Shown piece after piece: positions 1 through 6,946 of a stretch of 38,367 nucleotides of DNA. The notes beneath the pieces were generated by a model that was given only the letters and a program-made list of their open reading frames with translations, was not told where the DNA came from and ran no database searches. The stretch's first letter is position 1, and each line of letters opens with the position of its first letter. The DNA lies in NCBI GenBank assembly GCA_947629255.1, contig CANRDF010000011.1, forward strand, positions 1-38,367, in the 5' to 3' direction. Both the position numbers and the translations under genes were made by a program. Source of the stretch: an uncultured Bacilli bacterium (GTDB lineage: Bacteria > Bacillota_I > Bacilli_A > RF39 > UBA660).

Positions 1-2
1 AA

Positions 3-48
3 AAAACTCTCTATGAGCTCAATATTTATGGGCATTCTAGAGAGTTTT
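3..48 (-). terminator. Hairpin with U-run at left edge (terminator or attenuator)
   Basis: Perfect 11-bp inverted repeat (AAAACTCTCTA at 3-13, TAGAGAGTTTT at 38-48) with a 24-nt loop. On the minus strand the right arm runs into TTTTTT at positions 1-6. It lies about 35-80 nt downstream of a consensus minus-strand promoter, so it could end a short RNA, attenuate a gene off the left edge, or end recX read-through. Which of these applies cannot be decided from the window. Confidence 0.7.
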
Positions 49-88
49 CTTATTTTGCAACTGACAAATACAAGATTTTTATAACGTG

Positions 89-117
89 ATTATACAACAT
101 TATATGAAACGTGTCAA
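89..117 (-). promoter_or_regulatory. Consensus sigma-A promoter reading leftward
   Basis: Minus strand: TTGACA (112-117), 17-bp spacer, TATAAT (89-94). Both hexamers and the spacing are perfect sigma-A consensus. Transcription would start near position 82 and run off the left edge through the hairpin at 3-48. It lies downstream of recX, so it serves a transcript outside the window or a small RNA. Confidence 0.85.
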
Positions 118-162
118 TTAAAAGTGTAAAGTGTAAAGTCAAAATGTAAAACTTAGCACTTG

Positions 163-921
163 TTATTCATCTAAGTTTATTTTAAATCCTTTCTGATAAA
201 GCTTTCTTTTTATTTGAAATTCTAATTCCTCACCTACATACTTTCGAGATAGTTTTTTTCTTAAACGTTCTTCTTCTTTTTTCATAAGTTCTAAACTGTT
301 TTCTAAATGAATATTTTCGACAATAGATGATGTGAGTTCATTGGAATAACCTAATGTATATAAATACTGAATAAGTTTTCTTTTAAATATTATTTCACTA
401 TCTTTTTTATTACTTTGAATTCTTTTTTGACATATTTTCTCAATTTTATTTTTCCATACTTCAAAAGTTACGTTTTTTAGACTATTTTCAATTGCTTCTT
501 TGCCTATTCCTAAATCGATTAAAGACTTTTCTATTTTCAAAGGGCCATTATTCGTAAACTTTACAATGTCATTTACATATGCATTTACATATCTTTCGTC
601 ATCTAAAAAATGATTGGCTTTTAATTTTTGAATCACTTGTTCTATTATTTCTTTGGAAATTTCATCTTTTTTTAAATAATTTTTCACTTCTTTTTCGGTT
701 CGCATTTTTCGATCTAAATAACTGCAACATTTTTGATAACTCATTTCCATTTCATTTTCTTTTTGGATTTCATTTATCTCTTTTTCTGTTAGCATCTTTT
801 TCAAAAAAACTTCATGATGAATCATCACACTTTCAAGTAAGATAAGACTTTCTTTGGAATCTAACACAACTTCATACATCGATTTTTTCTTTTTGATAAT
901 TTTTAAAATTTTCACGTCCAT
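163..921 (-). CDS. recX: RecX family regulatory protein
   Basis: RecX proteins bind RecA filaments and tune recombination and SOS induction; some family members stimulate rather than inhibit. The protein is about 252 aa with RecX-type helical repeats: YLDRKMRTEKEVKNYL near residue 70, FLDDERYVNAYV near 105 and GPLKIEKSLIDLGI near 127. The length matches the longer Firmicutes RecX rather than the ~160-aa proteobacterial form. The ORF track opens at a GTG (924); the adjacent ATG (921) or a later GTG (912-915 region) preceded by GGTGAT are equally possible. A TATAAT box at 932-937 sits so close that the mRNA would have almost no leader. No recA is adjacent, which is common for Gram-positive recX. 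No terminator lies directly after the stop. Confidence 0.88.
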   Translation of the reverse strand: MDVKILKIIKKKKSMYEVVLDSKESLILLESVMIHHEVFLKKMLTEKEINEIQKENEMEMSYQKCCSYLDRKMRTEKEVKNYLKKDEISKEIIEQVIQKLKANHFLDDERYVNAYVNDIVKFTNNGPLKIEKSLIDLGIGKEAIENSLKNVTFEVWKNKIEKICQKRIQSNKKDSEIIFKRKLIQYLYTLGYSNELTSSIVENIHLENSLELMKKEEERLRKKLSRKYVGEELEFQIKRKLYQKGFKINLDE

Positions 922-948
922 CACCGCTTCTATTATAAAATAATTTTA

Positions 949-973
949 TGAAAAAAACTACCTTACGGTAGCT
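949..973 (-). terminator. Terminator of the redox operon
   Basis: On the minus strand AGCTACC-GTAA-GGTAGTT forms a 7-bp stem (one G-U pair) with a four-base GTAA loop, followed by a run of T. It includes the stop codon of the reductase gene. Confidence 0.85.
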
Positions 974-2111
974 CAATTTCAATATCACTTAATGGATAAG
1001 TGACACATGGATGAATGTATTTTAAATCCACATCTTTTTTTCTTAATGCTGATGTATCGGTTTTTACTGTTCCACTGATTAATTTACTACGACAATACCC
1101 ACATATACCAACAGTACAATGGACAGGGGCACTGAAACGTCCTTCTTCCATACTTTGGACTAAGGTTTGATTTGATTTACATGGAATCACAGTCACATTG
1201 CCTTTTTGATGAATCGTAAGTTCATAAGTTTCAACATCTTCTGTTTCTAATGATTCTCTAAATTCTTCATGACGAATAAACTTATTTGGAATATCCATTT
1301 TTACAAATACATCATTTAAAGCTTGATACATTGCGACTGGTCCTGATACAAAGAAGGTTTTTCCTTCAGGATTTAAGTTTCTTAATAAATCTTCATTGAT
1401 AAATCCGTATGGATAATCTTCTCGTTTTTCTTCACTTAATAAATAAGTTACTTTAAAATTTTTATTCTTTTTCGCAAGTTCATCAAATTCTGGTTTCCAT
1501 AAAATATCATTCACCGTTTTTGTTCCATAAATAAGCTCAATGCTTGATACTTTCTTCGTTCTTAATAAATCAACAATCATCGAACGAACTCCTGTAATCC
1601 CACTTCCTCCAGCAAGACATATGATATCACTAGAATCTCGTATTAAACTATAATGAAAATGGCCAAAAGGTCCATAGATCGTAAGCTTGTCATTTTCTTT
1701 ACACTCATGGCACATATAATGGGAAACAATGCCATTTTTTTCTTCTTGAATGGTAATTCGATATTCCTTTAAAGAGTTTGTATCTGAACTAATCGTATAA
1801 GGTCTTTTATAGATTCTTCCATTTGTATGTACCTCTAAAGTAATATAAGAACCTGCTTTAAAAGGTGGTAAATATTCACTATCTTCTCTTTTAAGCCAAA
1901 ATGATTTTGTATTTTCATTTTCTTCCACAATTTTTGTGACAACTACTTCCATTTTGGATGGATGAAAAGCAGAAACAAGGTTATTAACAGGATAATTGTA
2001 TTTTGGTAAATCTTTAGAAGAATGTTTAGTAATGTCACGTCTACCAAGGGATAGATCGTTAAATTTTTCAAATAACTTTTTTTGTTCCTTTTCCATTACA
2101 ATATCTTTCAT
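963..2111 (-). CDS. Flavin-dependent NAD(P)H reductase with C-terminal 2Fe-2S ferredoxin domain
   Basis: Electron-transfer protein of 382 aa in the ferredoxin-NADP+ reductase/oxygenase-reductase superfamily. In order: a ~50-residue N-terminal extension of unknown role; a FAD-binding beta-barrel with RPYTISSD near 103; a nucleotide-binding half with GGSGITGVRSMI near 168; and a plant-type 2Fe-2S domain with HCTVGICGYC near 330 and the fourth ligand in IHPCVTYP near 367. It should pass electrons from NAD(P)H via flavin to the cluster. It starts four bases after the upstream FAD oxidoreductase stops, with AGGAGAGTGAT before its ATG, so the two are very likely co-translated and partners. This pairing suggests the reductase feeds the CrtI-like enzyme, but the substrate is unknown. 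Confidence 0.85.
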   Translation of the reverse strand: MKDIVMEKEQKKLFEKFNDLSLGRRDITKHSSKDLPKYNYPVNNLVSAFHPSKMEVVVTKIVEENENTKSFWLKREDSEYLPPFKAGSYITLEVHTNGRIYKRPYTISSDTNSLKEYRITIQEEKNGIVSHYMCHECKENDKLTIYGPFGHFHYSLIRDSSDIICLAGGSGITGVRSMIVDLLRTKKVSSIELIYGTKTVNDILWKPEFDELAKKNKNFKVTYLLSEEKREDYPYGFINEDLLRNLNPEGKTFFVSGPVAMYQALNDVFVKMDIPNKFIRHEEFRESLETEDVETYELTIHQKGNVTVIPCKSNQTLVQSMEEGRFSAPVHCTVGICGYCRSKLISGTVKTDTSALRKKDVDLKYIHPCVTYPLSDIEIELP

Positions 2112-2115
2112 CTTA

Positions 2116-3624
2116 TCACTCTCCTAAAGTTTTCATGGCTACATCTTCACCATTTAAATATGTAGAACTAAATCCAGATAATCTTGCTCCAAACCCTCCA
2201 CAGAATCGAAGCCCTTTAATTCTTGTTTCTTCTTCTTCACTGAAAGTTCTTGGTAATAAATTATCATATCCTTTCGCCATATACCCATAAATGACTCCAC
2301 TTGGATGACCCGTATATCTTGCAAAAGTCAGTGGTGTTGCAATTTCAATTTCTTCAATATATTCTCGAATCGAAATTCCTGTGGTTTCTTCAAAACTGCG
2401 AATTAAAAAGTCTGCAAGTTGTTCTTTCACATCAAAATAATTTTCTTTATTTACTAATTTATCAAATGCATCTCCAAAGATAAGAGAAGTAAGATTTAGG
2501 ATACATGTTCCTTCTGGAGAAGCCTTTTTATTCACAATATTTGGAACGACTCCGACAACATTTCCATGAAAAACCTCTTGCATTTTTTTATATTCTACTT
2601 TGCTATTTAAGTTATTAGACAGAAAATAAGTATAATGATGAAATCCTATTTCTTCACAAGAAGCATTAAGTCCTAAGTAAATGGAGACTCCTCTAGCTCC
2701 TAAAATCCTTTCATTTTCTAATTGACAGTTTTCAATTGGAACATTCTCTTTGGAAATCATTTTTCCATAAACTACTTTTGGGCTCAGGTTGGCGATGACA
2801 TGAGAAGTCGCGTAACTAGTATCTTTGGTTTGTACACCTGTTACTTCCCCATCTTCCACGTCAATTTTTTCTACTTCTGATAAGTAATAAATCGTTCCAC
2901 CAGCGTTTTTAAATTCATTTTCTAATACTCTTGATAATTCATGAGAAGTATATGTTGGAATCGCAGGTCCATAAAGGACATAAGAGTATACCATACTTGC
3001 ATAATGAACAAAACTTAAATCATCAATTGGACTACCAAGATAAACCCAGTAAGTCGATAAAATTTCAATCGCTTTTTTAGGCATCTTAATCTTTTCTAAA
3101 ACTGCATTCACTTTATAGGGGGCAAGTTGAACAAAATTAGGATATTTTTGATATAAGTCTTTCTCGTCTATCGCACCTTTCTCTGAATGCAAATAGGAAA
3201 GAGCATCTTGAATGTCTTCACATAATCCAAAAAATGTTGTCATCGAATCTCGACTACCAGGTACATATTCTTCCATTTTTTCAATAAAGTTATCCACTCC
3301 AACAGGCATAGAGTATTCATCTTTGGTTAATTTATCAACAACATGAAATGCTTCTTTGGCATGCATCATTTCTACTTTAGACTCAATTCCTAAACGTTCA
3401 AAAAGAGCATCTATCTCTCCTTTATTTCCTAGCTCTCCATATCCACAAAGTTCATGAAGGCTTGCATCAAATTCAAATCTTCCTCTTCGAAACGAAGTCG
3501 CGACTCCTCCTGGCGCAAGTCCTTTTTCTAAAATGAGTACATTCTTTCCCTTTTTCTGTAATGTTAACGCTGCGACTAAACCACCATTTCCAGCTCCTAT
3601 GACAATACAATCGAATTTTTCCAT
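2116..3624 (-). CDS. CrtI/phytoene desaturase-like FAD-dependent oxidoreductase
   Basis: 502-aa flavoprotein of the phytoene desaturase/carotenoid isomerase/retinol saturase superfamily. The N-terminus carries the dinucleotide-binding fold IVIGAGNGGLVAALTLQKKG followed by LILEKGLAPGGVATS. The C-terminus has the family FAD-contact segment GLRFCGGFGARLSGFSST. These enzymes desaturate, isomerise or saturate polyene lipids. No other carotenoid or terpenoid gene (crtM, crtB, isoprenoid synthase) is in the window, so a carotenoid role is not supported. Its tight coupling to a NAD(P)H/2Fe-2S reductase suggests a reductive reaction in an anaerobe. SD AAGGGTGACTGGGA precedes the ATG, and a good extended -10 promoter sits just upstream. 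Confidence 0.83.
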   Translation of the reverse strand: MEKFDCIVIGAGNGGLVAALTLQKKGKNVLILEKGLAPGGVATSFRRGRFEFDASLHELCGYGELGNKGEIDALFERLGIESKVEMMHAKEAFHVVDKLTKDEYSMPVGVDNFIEKMEEYVPGSRDSMTTFFGLCEDIQDALSYLHSEKGAIDEKDLYQKYPNFVQLAPYKVNAVLEKIKMPKKAIEILSTYWVYLGSPIDDLSFVHYASMVYSYVLYGPAIPTYTSHELSRVLENEFKNAGGTIYYLSEVEKIDVEDGEVTGVQTKDTSYATSHVIANLSPKVVYGKMISKENVPIENCQLENERILGARGVSIYLGLNASCEEIGFHHYTYFLSNNLNSKVEYKKMQEVFHGNVVGVVPNIVNKKASPEGTCILNLTSLIFGDAFDKLVNKENYFDVKEQLADFLIRSFEETTGISIREYIEEIEIATPLTFARYTGHPSGVIYGYMAKGYDNLLPRTFSEEEETRIKGLRFCGGFGARLSGFSSTYLNGEDVAMKTLGE

Positions 3625-3649
3625 TCCCAGTCACCCTTATTCTATTTAA

Positions 3650-3678
3650 AGTATATCAAAAACAGCCAAAAATCACAA
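3650..3678 (-). promoter_or_regulatory. Promoter of the redox operon
   Basis: Minus strand TTGTGA (3673-3678), 17-bp spacer, TATACT (3650-3655) with an extended -10 TGa. The predicted start near 3643 leaves a leader of about 18-20 nt containing the SD. Confidence 0.65.
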
Positions 3679-3705
3679 GATTTTTGTTATCATTCTTAGT
3701 ATATA

Positions 3706-3732
3706 AAAAAGAAAGAATCACTCTTTCTTTTT
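3706..3732 (-). terminator. Terminator after the first Rpn-family gene
   Basis: Perfect 11-bp inverted repeat AAAAAGAAAGA / TCTTTCTTTTT with a 5-nt loop; the minus-strand right arm is a natural U-tract. It overlaps the stop codon of the minus-strand gene. Confidence 0.88.
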
Positions 3733-4543
3733 AACACATGGCTGCACGTAGTTCTTGAATTCGTTTGATATCAATTTCCGTGGTATCAGCAATCTCTTCA
3801 TCGCTTTTTCCTTTGGCTATCATTTTTTGAATAAGACTATTTTCGCCTTTGGTAACTCCAGCATCTTCCCCACGTTCATAGTTCATTTTTCTTTCCCATG
3901 CATCATGGTCAAAAAAGGCTGGGTCTAACTCCGTATCCATTCTACTTGGAATATCAATACACATACTTTCCAACACTCCATTTCCTTTACTTATTTCTTC
4001 TCGTTCTTCCTGTGTCTCTGCTTTCAAAAATCTTAGAAGTCTTATGTAATCTTTACTTCTATTACGATTATAATCTACTTTTTCTAAACAGTCAAGTCTT
4101 ATTATCATCATACTGACATATTTATTTAATGGTTTTAAGGTTAAGCATTGTTCACAGACTTTTTCCATTTCTTCACTCACATGTCTTGCTATATTGATTT
4201 GAATGAGTTGTTTCTTTGGATGATACTTCTCTTGTTTCACTAACTTGTTATTTGAAAGTGTTATCATATAAGCTGTACTTTTGGCAAATGCTTTTCCATC
4301 TAAAGTAGTATAAGCTTCTAGGTTATAGATGACATCATCTGTTTCATAGACAATGTCACATCGATTGGTTTTCGATTCGATGTTTTCTCTTTCAAGTGTA
4401 CTTTCAAAAGTAAGTTTCCCATGTAAAGTGTTTTCATCTAAATCAAGTAAGACTTCTAACATGTATTCCAAATACCTTATGTTTTCTTGTCTTCCAAAGA
4501 AATCGAGAAATAAACGGTCTTCGATTAAACTATGTTCTTTCAT
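3731..4543 (-). CDS. Rpn family PD-(D/E)XK nuclease / putative transposase
   Basis: 270 aa, related to the Rpn (recombination-promoting nuclease) and PDDEXK_2 group, which are often annotated as transposases but act as DNA endonucleases in the E. coli RpnA work. Visible signs are the N-terminal start typical of the group, the predicted catalytic stretch NRCDIVYETDDVIYNLEAYT (Asp then E-A-Y near residues 62-80), and a C-terminal tail with a putative small helical motif (GKSDEEIADTTEIDIKRIQELR). The last catalytic position, usually K or Q (ExK/ExQ), is Y here, so activity is uncertain. The SD GGGAGGAGG is strong. Upstream are tandem TTCGACAAAT repeats also seen in front of the second Rpn gene at 30 kb. 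No terminal repeats or target duplications were seen. Confidence 0.75.
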   Translation of the reverse strand: MKEHSLIEDRLFLDFFGRQENIRYLEYMLEVLLDLDENTLHGKLTFESTLERENIESKTNRCDIVYETDDVIYNLEAYTTLDGKAFAKSTAYMITLSNNKLVKQEKYHPKKQLIQINIARHVSEEMEKVCEQCLTLKPLNKYVSMMIIRLDCLEKVDYNRNRSKDYIRLLRFLKAETQEEREEISKGNGVLESMCIDIPSRMDTELDPAFFDHDAWERKMNYERGEDAGVTKGENSLIQKMIAKGKSDEEIADTTEIDIKRIQELRAAMC

Positions 4544-4699
4544 GAAGTACTTCCTCCTCCCTTTTAGATTTTTAGAGGTCGAACAAAAGTCCCTCTATTT
4601 ATATATACAAAAAAAATTGTCGATTTCCTTTTTTTTTCGTGAAAAATCGTTCGACAAATTTCGACAAATGCCCATTTTATGGGACCTTACAGGTATATA
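4544..4699. promoter_or_regulatory. Intergenic region with tandem TTCGACAAAT repeats
   Basis: Contains two exact head-to-tail copies of TTCGACAAAT at 4650-4659 and 4660-4669, a related inverted TTGTCGA at 4617-4623, and a small inverted repeat GCCCAT-TT-ATGGGA beside them. An AT-rich -10-like stretch (TATATATAAAT on the minus strand) near 4597-4610 probably belongs to the Rpn gene. A TAGAGG/CCTCTA inverted repeat lies in the predicted leader. Confidence 0.6.
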
Positions 4700-4725
4700 A
4701 AAAAACTTAAGTTTTTAAGTTTTTT
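4700..4725 (-). terminator. Terminator of the ferritin-like gene
   Basis: AAAAAACTTAA / TTAAGTTTTTT, an 11-bp perfect stem with a 4-nt loop, starting directly after the stop codon of the minus-strand gene. It has U-runs on both strands. Confidence 0.85.
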
Positions 4726-4729
4726 GGTT

Positions 4730-5230
4730 TTAAATTGCTAAACTTCCTTTTAATTTCATAAAAATTTCTAAATGAAGATATTCATCTTCTAAAATTCTTT
4801 TAATTGTTTCTTTTACATAAATATCGTCAATGACACTTAAAGCCATTTGATAATTTTTTATTGCTTGTTTTTCTTCTTCAATATTAATTTCTAAAATTGT
4901 TTTTAAATCAGTATCATAATAAATGAAATCGGAATTCCAATATGTTTTTTGATTATGACTTGTTTCACAGAACACTGGTTTACAACCTAAGAGTTCAATT
5001 GTTTTGCCAAGAATTTTTAAATGATGCATTTCTACAATGGAAATTTGTTTTAAAATGTATGCAATTTCTTCATCAGAAATCACAAAAGTTTCAAAACTAT
5101 ATTGTAGTACCGCGGTCAGTTCGCCTTCATTCGAAGCATACAAATAACTCAAAATGTCGGCAACTTCTTTGGATTTTCTTTCTACTTTAATTTTTGGATA
5201 AGGTTTATCTACTAGACAATTCAAAATCAT
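4730..5230 (-). CDS. Ferritin-like di-metal protein
   Basis: About 166 aa with the four-helix ferritin-like pattern: glutamate in NEGELTAVLQYSFET near 36-45, an ExxH-type ligand in VEMHHLKILG near 67, a further EEEKQAIKNY near 120, and EDEYLHLEIF near 150. Together these give the E...ExxH...E...ExxH arrangement of rubrerythrin, bacterioferritin and manganese catalase-type proteins. No rubredoxin-type CxxC domain is present. Likely roles are iron or peroxide handling; a link to spore coat CotJC-like catalases is possible but not shown. Start is uncertain: GTG (5233) and ATG (5230) are adjacent and the SD AGGTGAT overlaps both; a TTG three codons on would give better spacing. Confidence 0.75.
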   Translation of the reverse strand: MILNCLVDKPYPKIKVERKSKEVADILSYLYASNEGELTAVLQYSFETFVISDEEIAYILKQISIVEMHHLKILGKTIELLGCKPVFCETSHNQKTYWNSDFIYYDTDLKTILEINIEEEKQAIKNYQMALSVIDDIYVKETIKRILEDEYLHLEIFMKLKGSLAI

Positions 5231-5259
5231 CACCTAGTAGAAGTGTATGTAAAATTTTT

Positions 5260-6162
5260 TTATACAGAACTCTTTTTCTTTAATTTGGCCACAAAAAATC
5301 CTTCATAAAATTCATTTGGAAGTACACATAAAGTTCCATTTATTTTTGTGGGTAAAAGAGGAACTCCTTCTAAAGAAAGCGGGACAACCTCGCAATCCAA
5401 GTTTTTTAGAGCATACTCAATCACACTCTCATTTTCTTCTTCTAAAATAGAACAAGTCGAATACACCATCGTTTCGTTTGGATTCAATAAAGTTAAAGCT
5501 TTACATAAAAGTTTTTTCTGAGTCTCACTTATTTTTGCTATACTATCATTAGTAAGCATCGAACTCGTTTCCATATTTTTATAGGTAAGAGTCCCTGTCC
5601 CCGAACAAGGAGCGTCAAGTAAAATCTTATCAAATCGGAAGAAGGAATCTAAATTCCTGGCATCTTCTTTTAAAACTGTACAACACTTGACTCCCTGTTT
5701 TTCGATATTGTGTTTAAGTCGTTCGAAACGAGCCGTATTTTTTTCACAGGCCGTGATTCGACATAAGTTTTTTGCTTCCATCGCCATCTGAGTTGTTTTA
5801 GAACCTGGAGCCGCGGTCATATCTAAAACAGTCTCCTCTTGGTTTACACCCAAAAACAATACAGGTAACATTGAACTTAAACTTTGTAAATAAATCATTC
5901 CTTCTTTGTATTCCTCTAAGTCATAGAAGTCTTTCTCTTTTTTATTAAGAGCAATAAAGGCGACAGGATACCAAGAAACACTTTCTAACTGAAAACCTAA
6001 TTCTTTCAAATGTTTTAAAACGGATTTTACATCCCCTTTTAAAGTATTCACTCGAAATGTCGTGTAACGTTTACCTTTAAAACCATCAAAAATTTTTTGG
6101 CAAAGGTCTTCCCCATATTGACTTATTAACTTTTCTTTTAAAAATTCTTCTTTCATACTCAT
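5260..6162 (-). CDS. RsmB/RsmF-family RNA (cytosine-C5) methyltransferase
   Basis: SAM-dependent m5C methyltransferase, 300 aa. Class I Rossmann motif I DMTAAPGSKTTQMA near 113; motif IV LLDAPCSGTGTLTY near 180 with the PCSG cysteine; motif VI YSTCSILEEENES near 232 with the TCS cysteine nucleophile. It lacks the NusB-like N-terminal domain of RsmB and the C-terminal extension of RsmF, which fits short Gram-positive NSUN-type enzymes acting on rRNA. The exact target nucleotide cannot be assigned. The start codon overlaps the tmk stop (TAATG), showing translational coupling. The second Met (two codons later) is an alternative start. Confidence 0.9.
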   Translation of the reverse strand: MSMKEEFLKEKLISQYGEDLCQKIFDGFKGKRYTTFRVNTLKGDVKSVLKHLKELGFQLESVSWYPVAFIALNKKEKDFYDLEEYKEGMIYLQSLSSMLPVLFLGVNQEETVLDMTAAPGSKTTQMAMEAKNLCRITACEKNTARFERLKHNIEKQGVKCCTVLKEDARNLDSFFRFDKILLDAPCSGTGTLTYKNMETSSMLTNDSIAKISETQKKLLCKALTLLNPNETMVYSTCSILEEENESVIEYALKNLDCEVVPLSLEGVPLLPTKINGTLCVLPNEFYEGFFVAKLKKKSSV

Positions 6163-6860
6163 TACTTCTTACTTTTTACAAGTTGATATACTTCTTCATG
6201 GATATCATCTATAGAACGAATCTGATTATTTTTCACACATGACACCGTATCAAAGTGATATAGTTCGGCAAGTTCTAAATAAGCCTTCTCTCCTACTTTT
6301 AAATATGTTTCATTTTGTTCTACTTCATCTGGTTTCTCAGCTCGTTTCTTTTTTAACTCACAAGCATATTCATAAGGCATATATAAGAATATGGTTTGTG
6401 TGGGTCTTGGAAGTTCTAAAATATCATACTCTAATTGTTCAATTTTTTGATAGATTTTCTTTCTTTCTTCTTCCTCTAATAAAAGGCCGCCTCGATGAGC
6501 CATGTTACTCGTGACATAACGGTCAAGAATCACTGTAGCCCCCTCCTCTAAATATTTGTTAATCCGTGGCAAGTGATAACGACGGTCAGCAGCATAATAA
6601 CATAAAGCGGTAAGGGCATCGATATTTCCTCCACCCTCTCTAAAAAAGCTGTGAGTTTCCTTCAATAATTCTTCACACATCTGTGGTTTTCCGAGGACAC
6701 AAGCTCCGATGATTTGTCCTGTTGGTGAATCATACATTGGAAATGATAAAGTCTCGACAATCTCTCCTTCTCTTTTTAATCTTTCTACTAACTTTTTTGT
6801 CTGTGTTTCTTTTCCAGAACAATCGGTTCCTTCTATCACAATTAATTTTCCTTTTGGCAT
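6162..6860 (-). CDS. tmk: Thymidylate kinase (dTMP kinase)
   Basis: Phosphorylates dTMP to dTDP for DNA synthesis. P-loop GTDCSGKETQTKKL near residue 10; DRYVTSNMAHRGG near 113 matches the DRY(x)xSN substrate loop; the LID-like region contains LKKKRAEKPDE near 175. At about 232 aa it is longer than the usual 205-215 aa bacterial enzyme and belongs to the longer branch with an inserted segment (EGGGNIDALTALCYYAADRR). The ORF opens at GTG 6869; ATG 6860 is preferred because AGGAAG lies at a normal distance. First gene of a two-gene operon with the methyltransferase. An extended -10 (TGaTAAAAT, minus strand, 6881-6886) is just upstream, back to back with the divergent dehydrogenase. Confidence 0.92.
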   Translation of the reverse strand: MPKGKLIVIEGTDCSGKETQTKKLVERLKREGEIVETLSFPMYDSPTGQIIGACVLGKPQMCEELLKETHSFFREGGGNIDALTALCYYAADRRYHLPRINKYLEEGATVILDRYVTSNMAHRGGLLLEEEERKKIYQKIEQLEYDILELPRPTQTIFLYMPYEYACELKKKRAEKPDEVEQNETYLKVGEKAYLELAELYHFDTVSCVKNNQIRSIDDIHEEVYQLVKSKK

Positions 6861-6946
6861 ATCCTTCACTTCCTAAATTCATTTTATCATAGAATTTCTC
6901 ATTATGAAACTTGAAACTTTGACATATAATGACCTAGGAGGAAAAA

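Noticed and set aside
579-845. Plus-strand 88-aa Leu/Phe/His-rich ORF
   Set aside because: Antisense of recX with no SD; composition is typical of the complement of Lys/Glu-rich coding sequence, as for the other short plus-strand ORFs.
2116-3624. Carotenoid biosynthesis cluster
   Set aside because: Only the CrtI-like fold is present; no phytoene or squalene-type synthase or isoprenoid gene is nearby.
3731-4543. Complete insertion sequence around the Rpn gene
   Set aside because: No terminal inverted repeats or target-site duplications were found flanking either Rpn gene.
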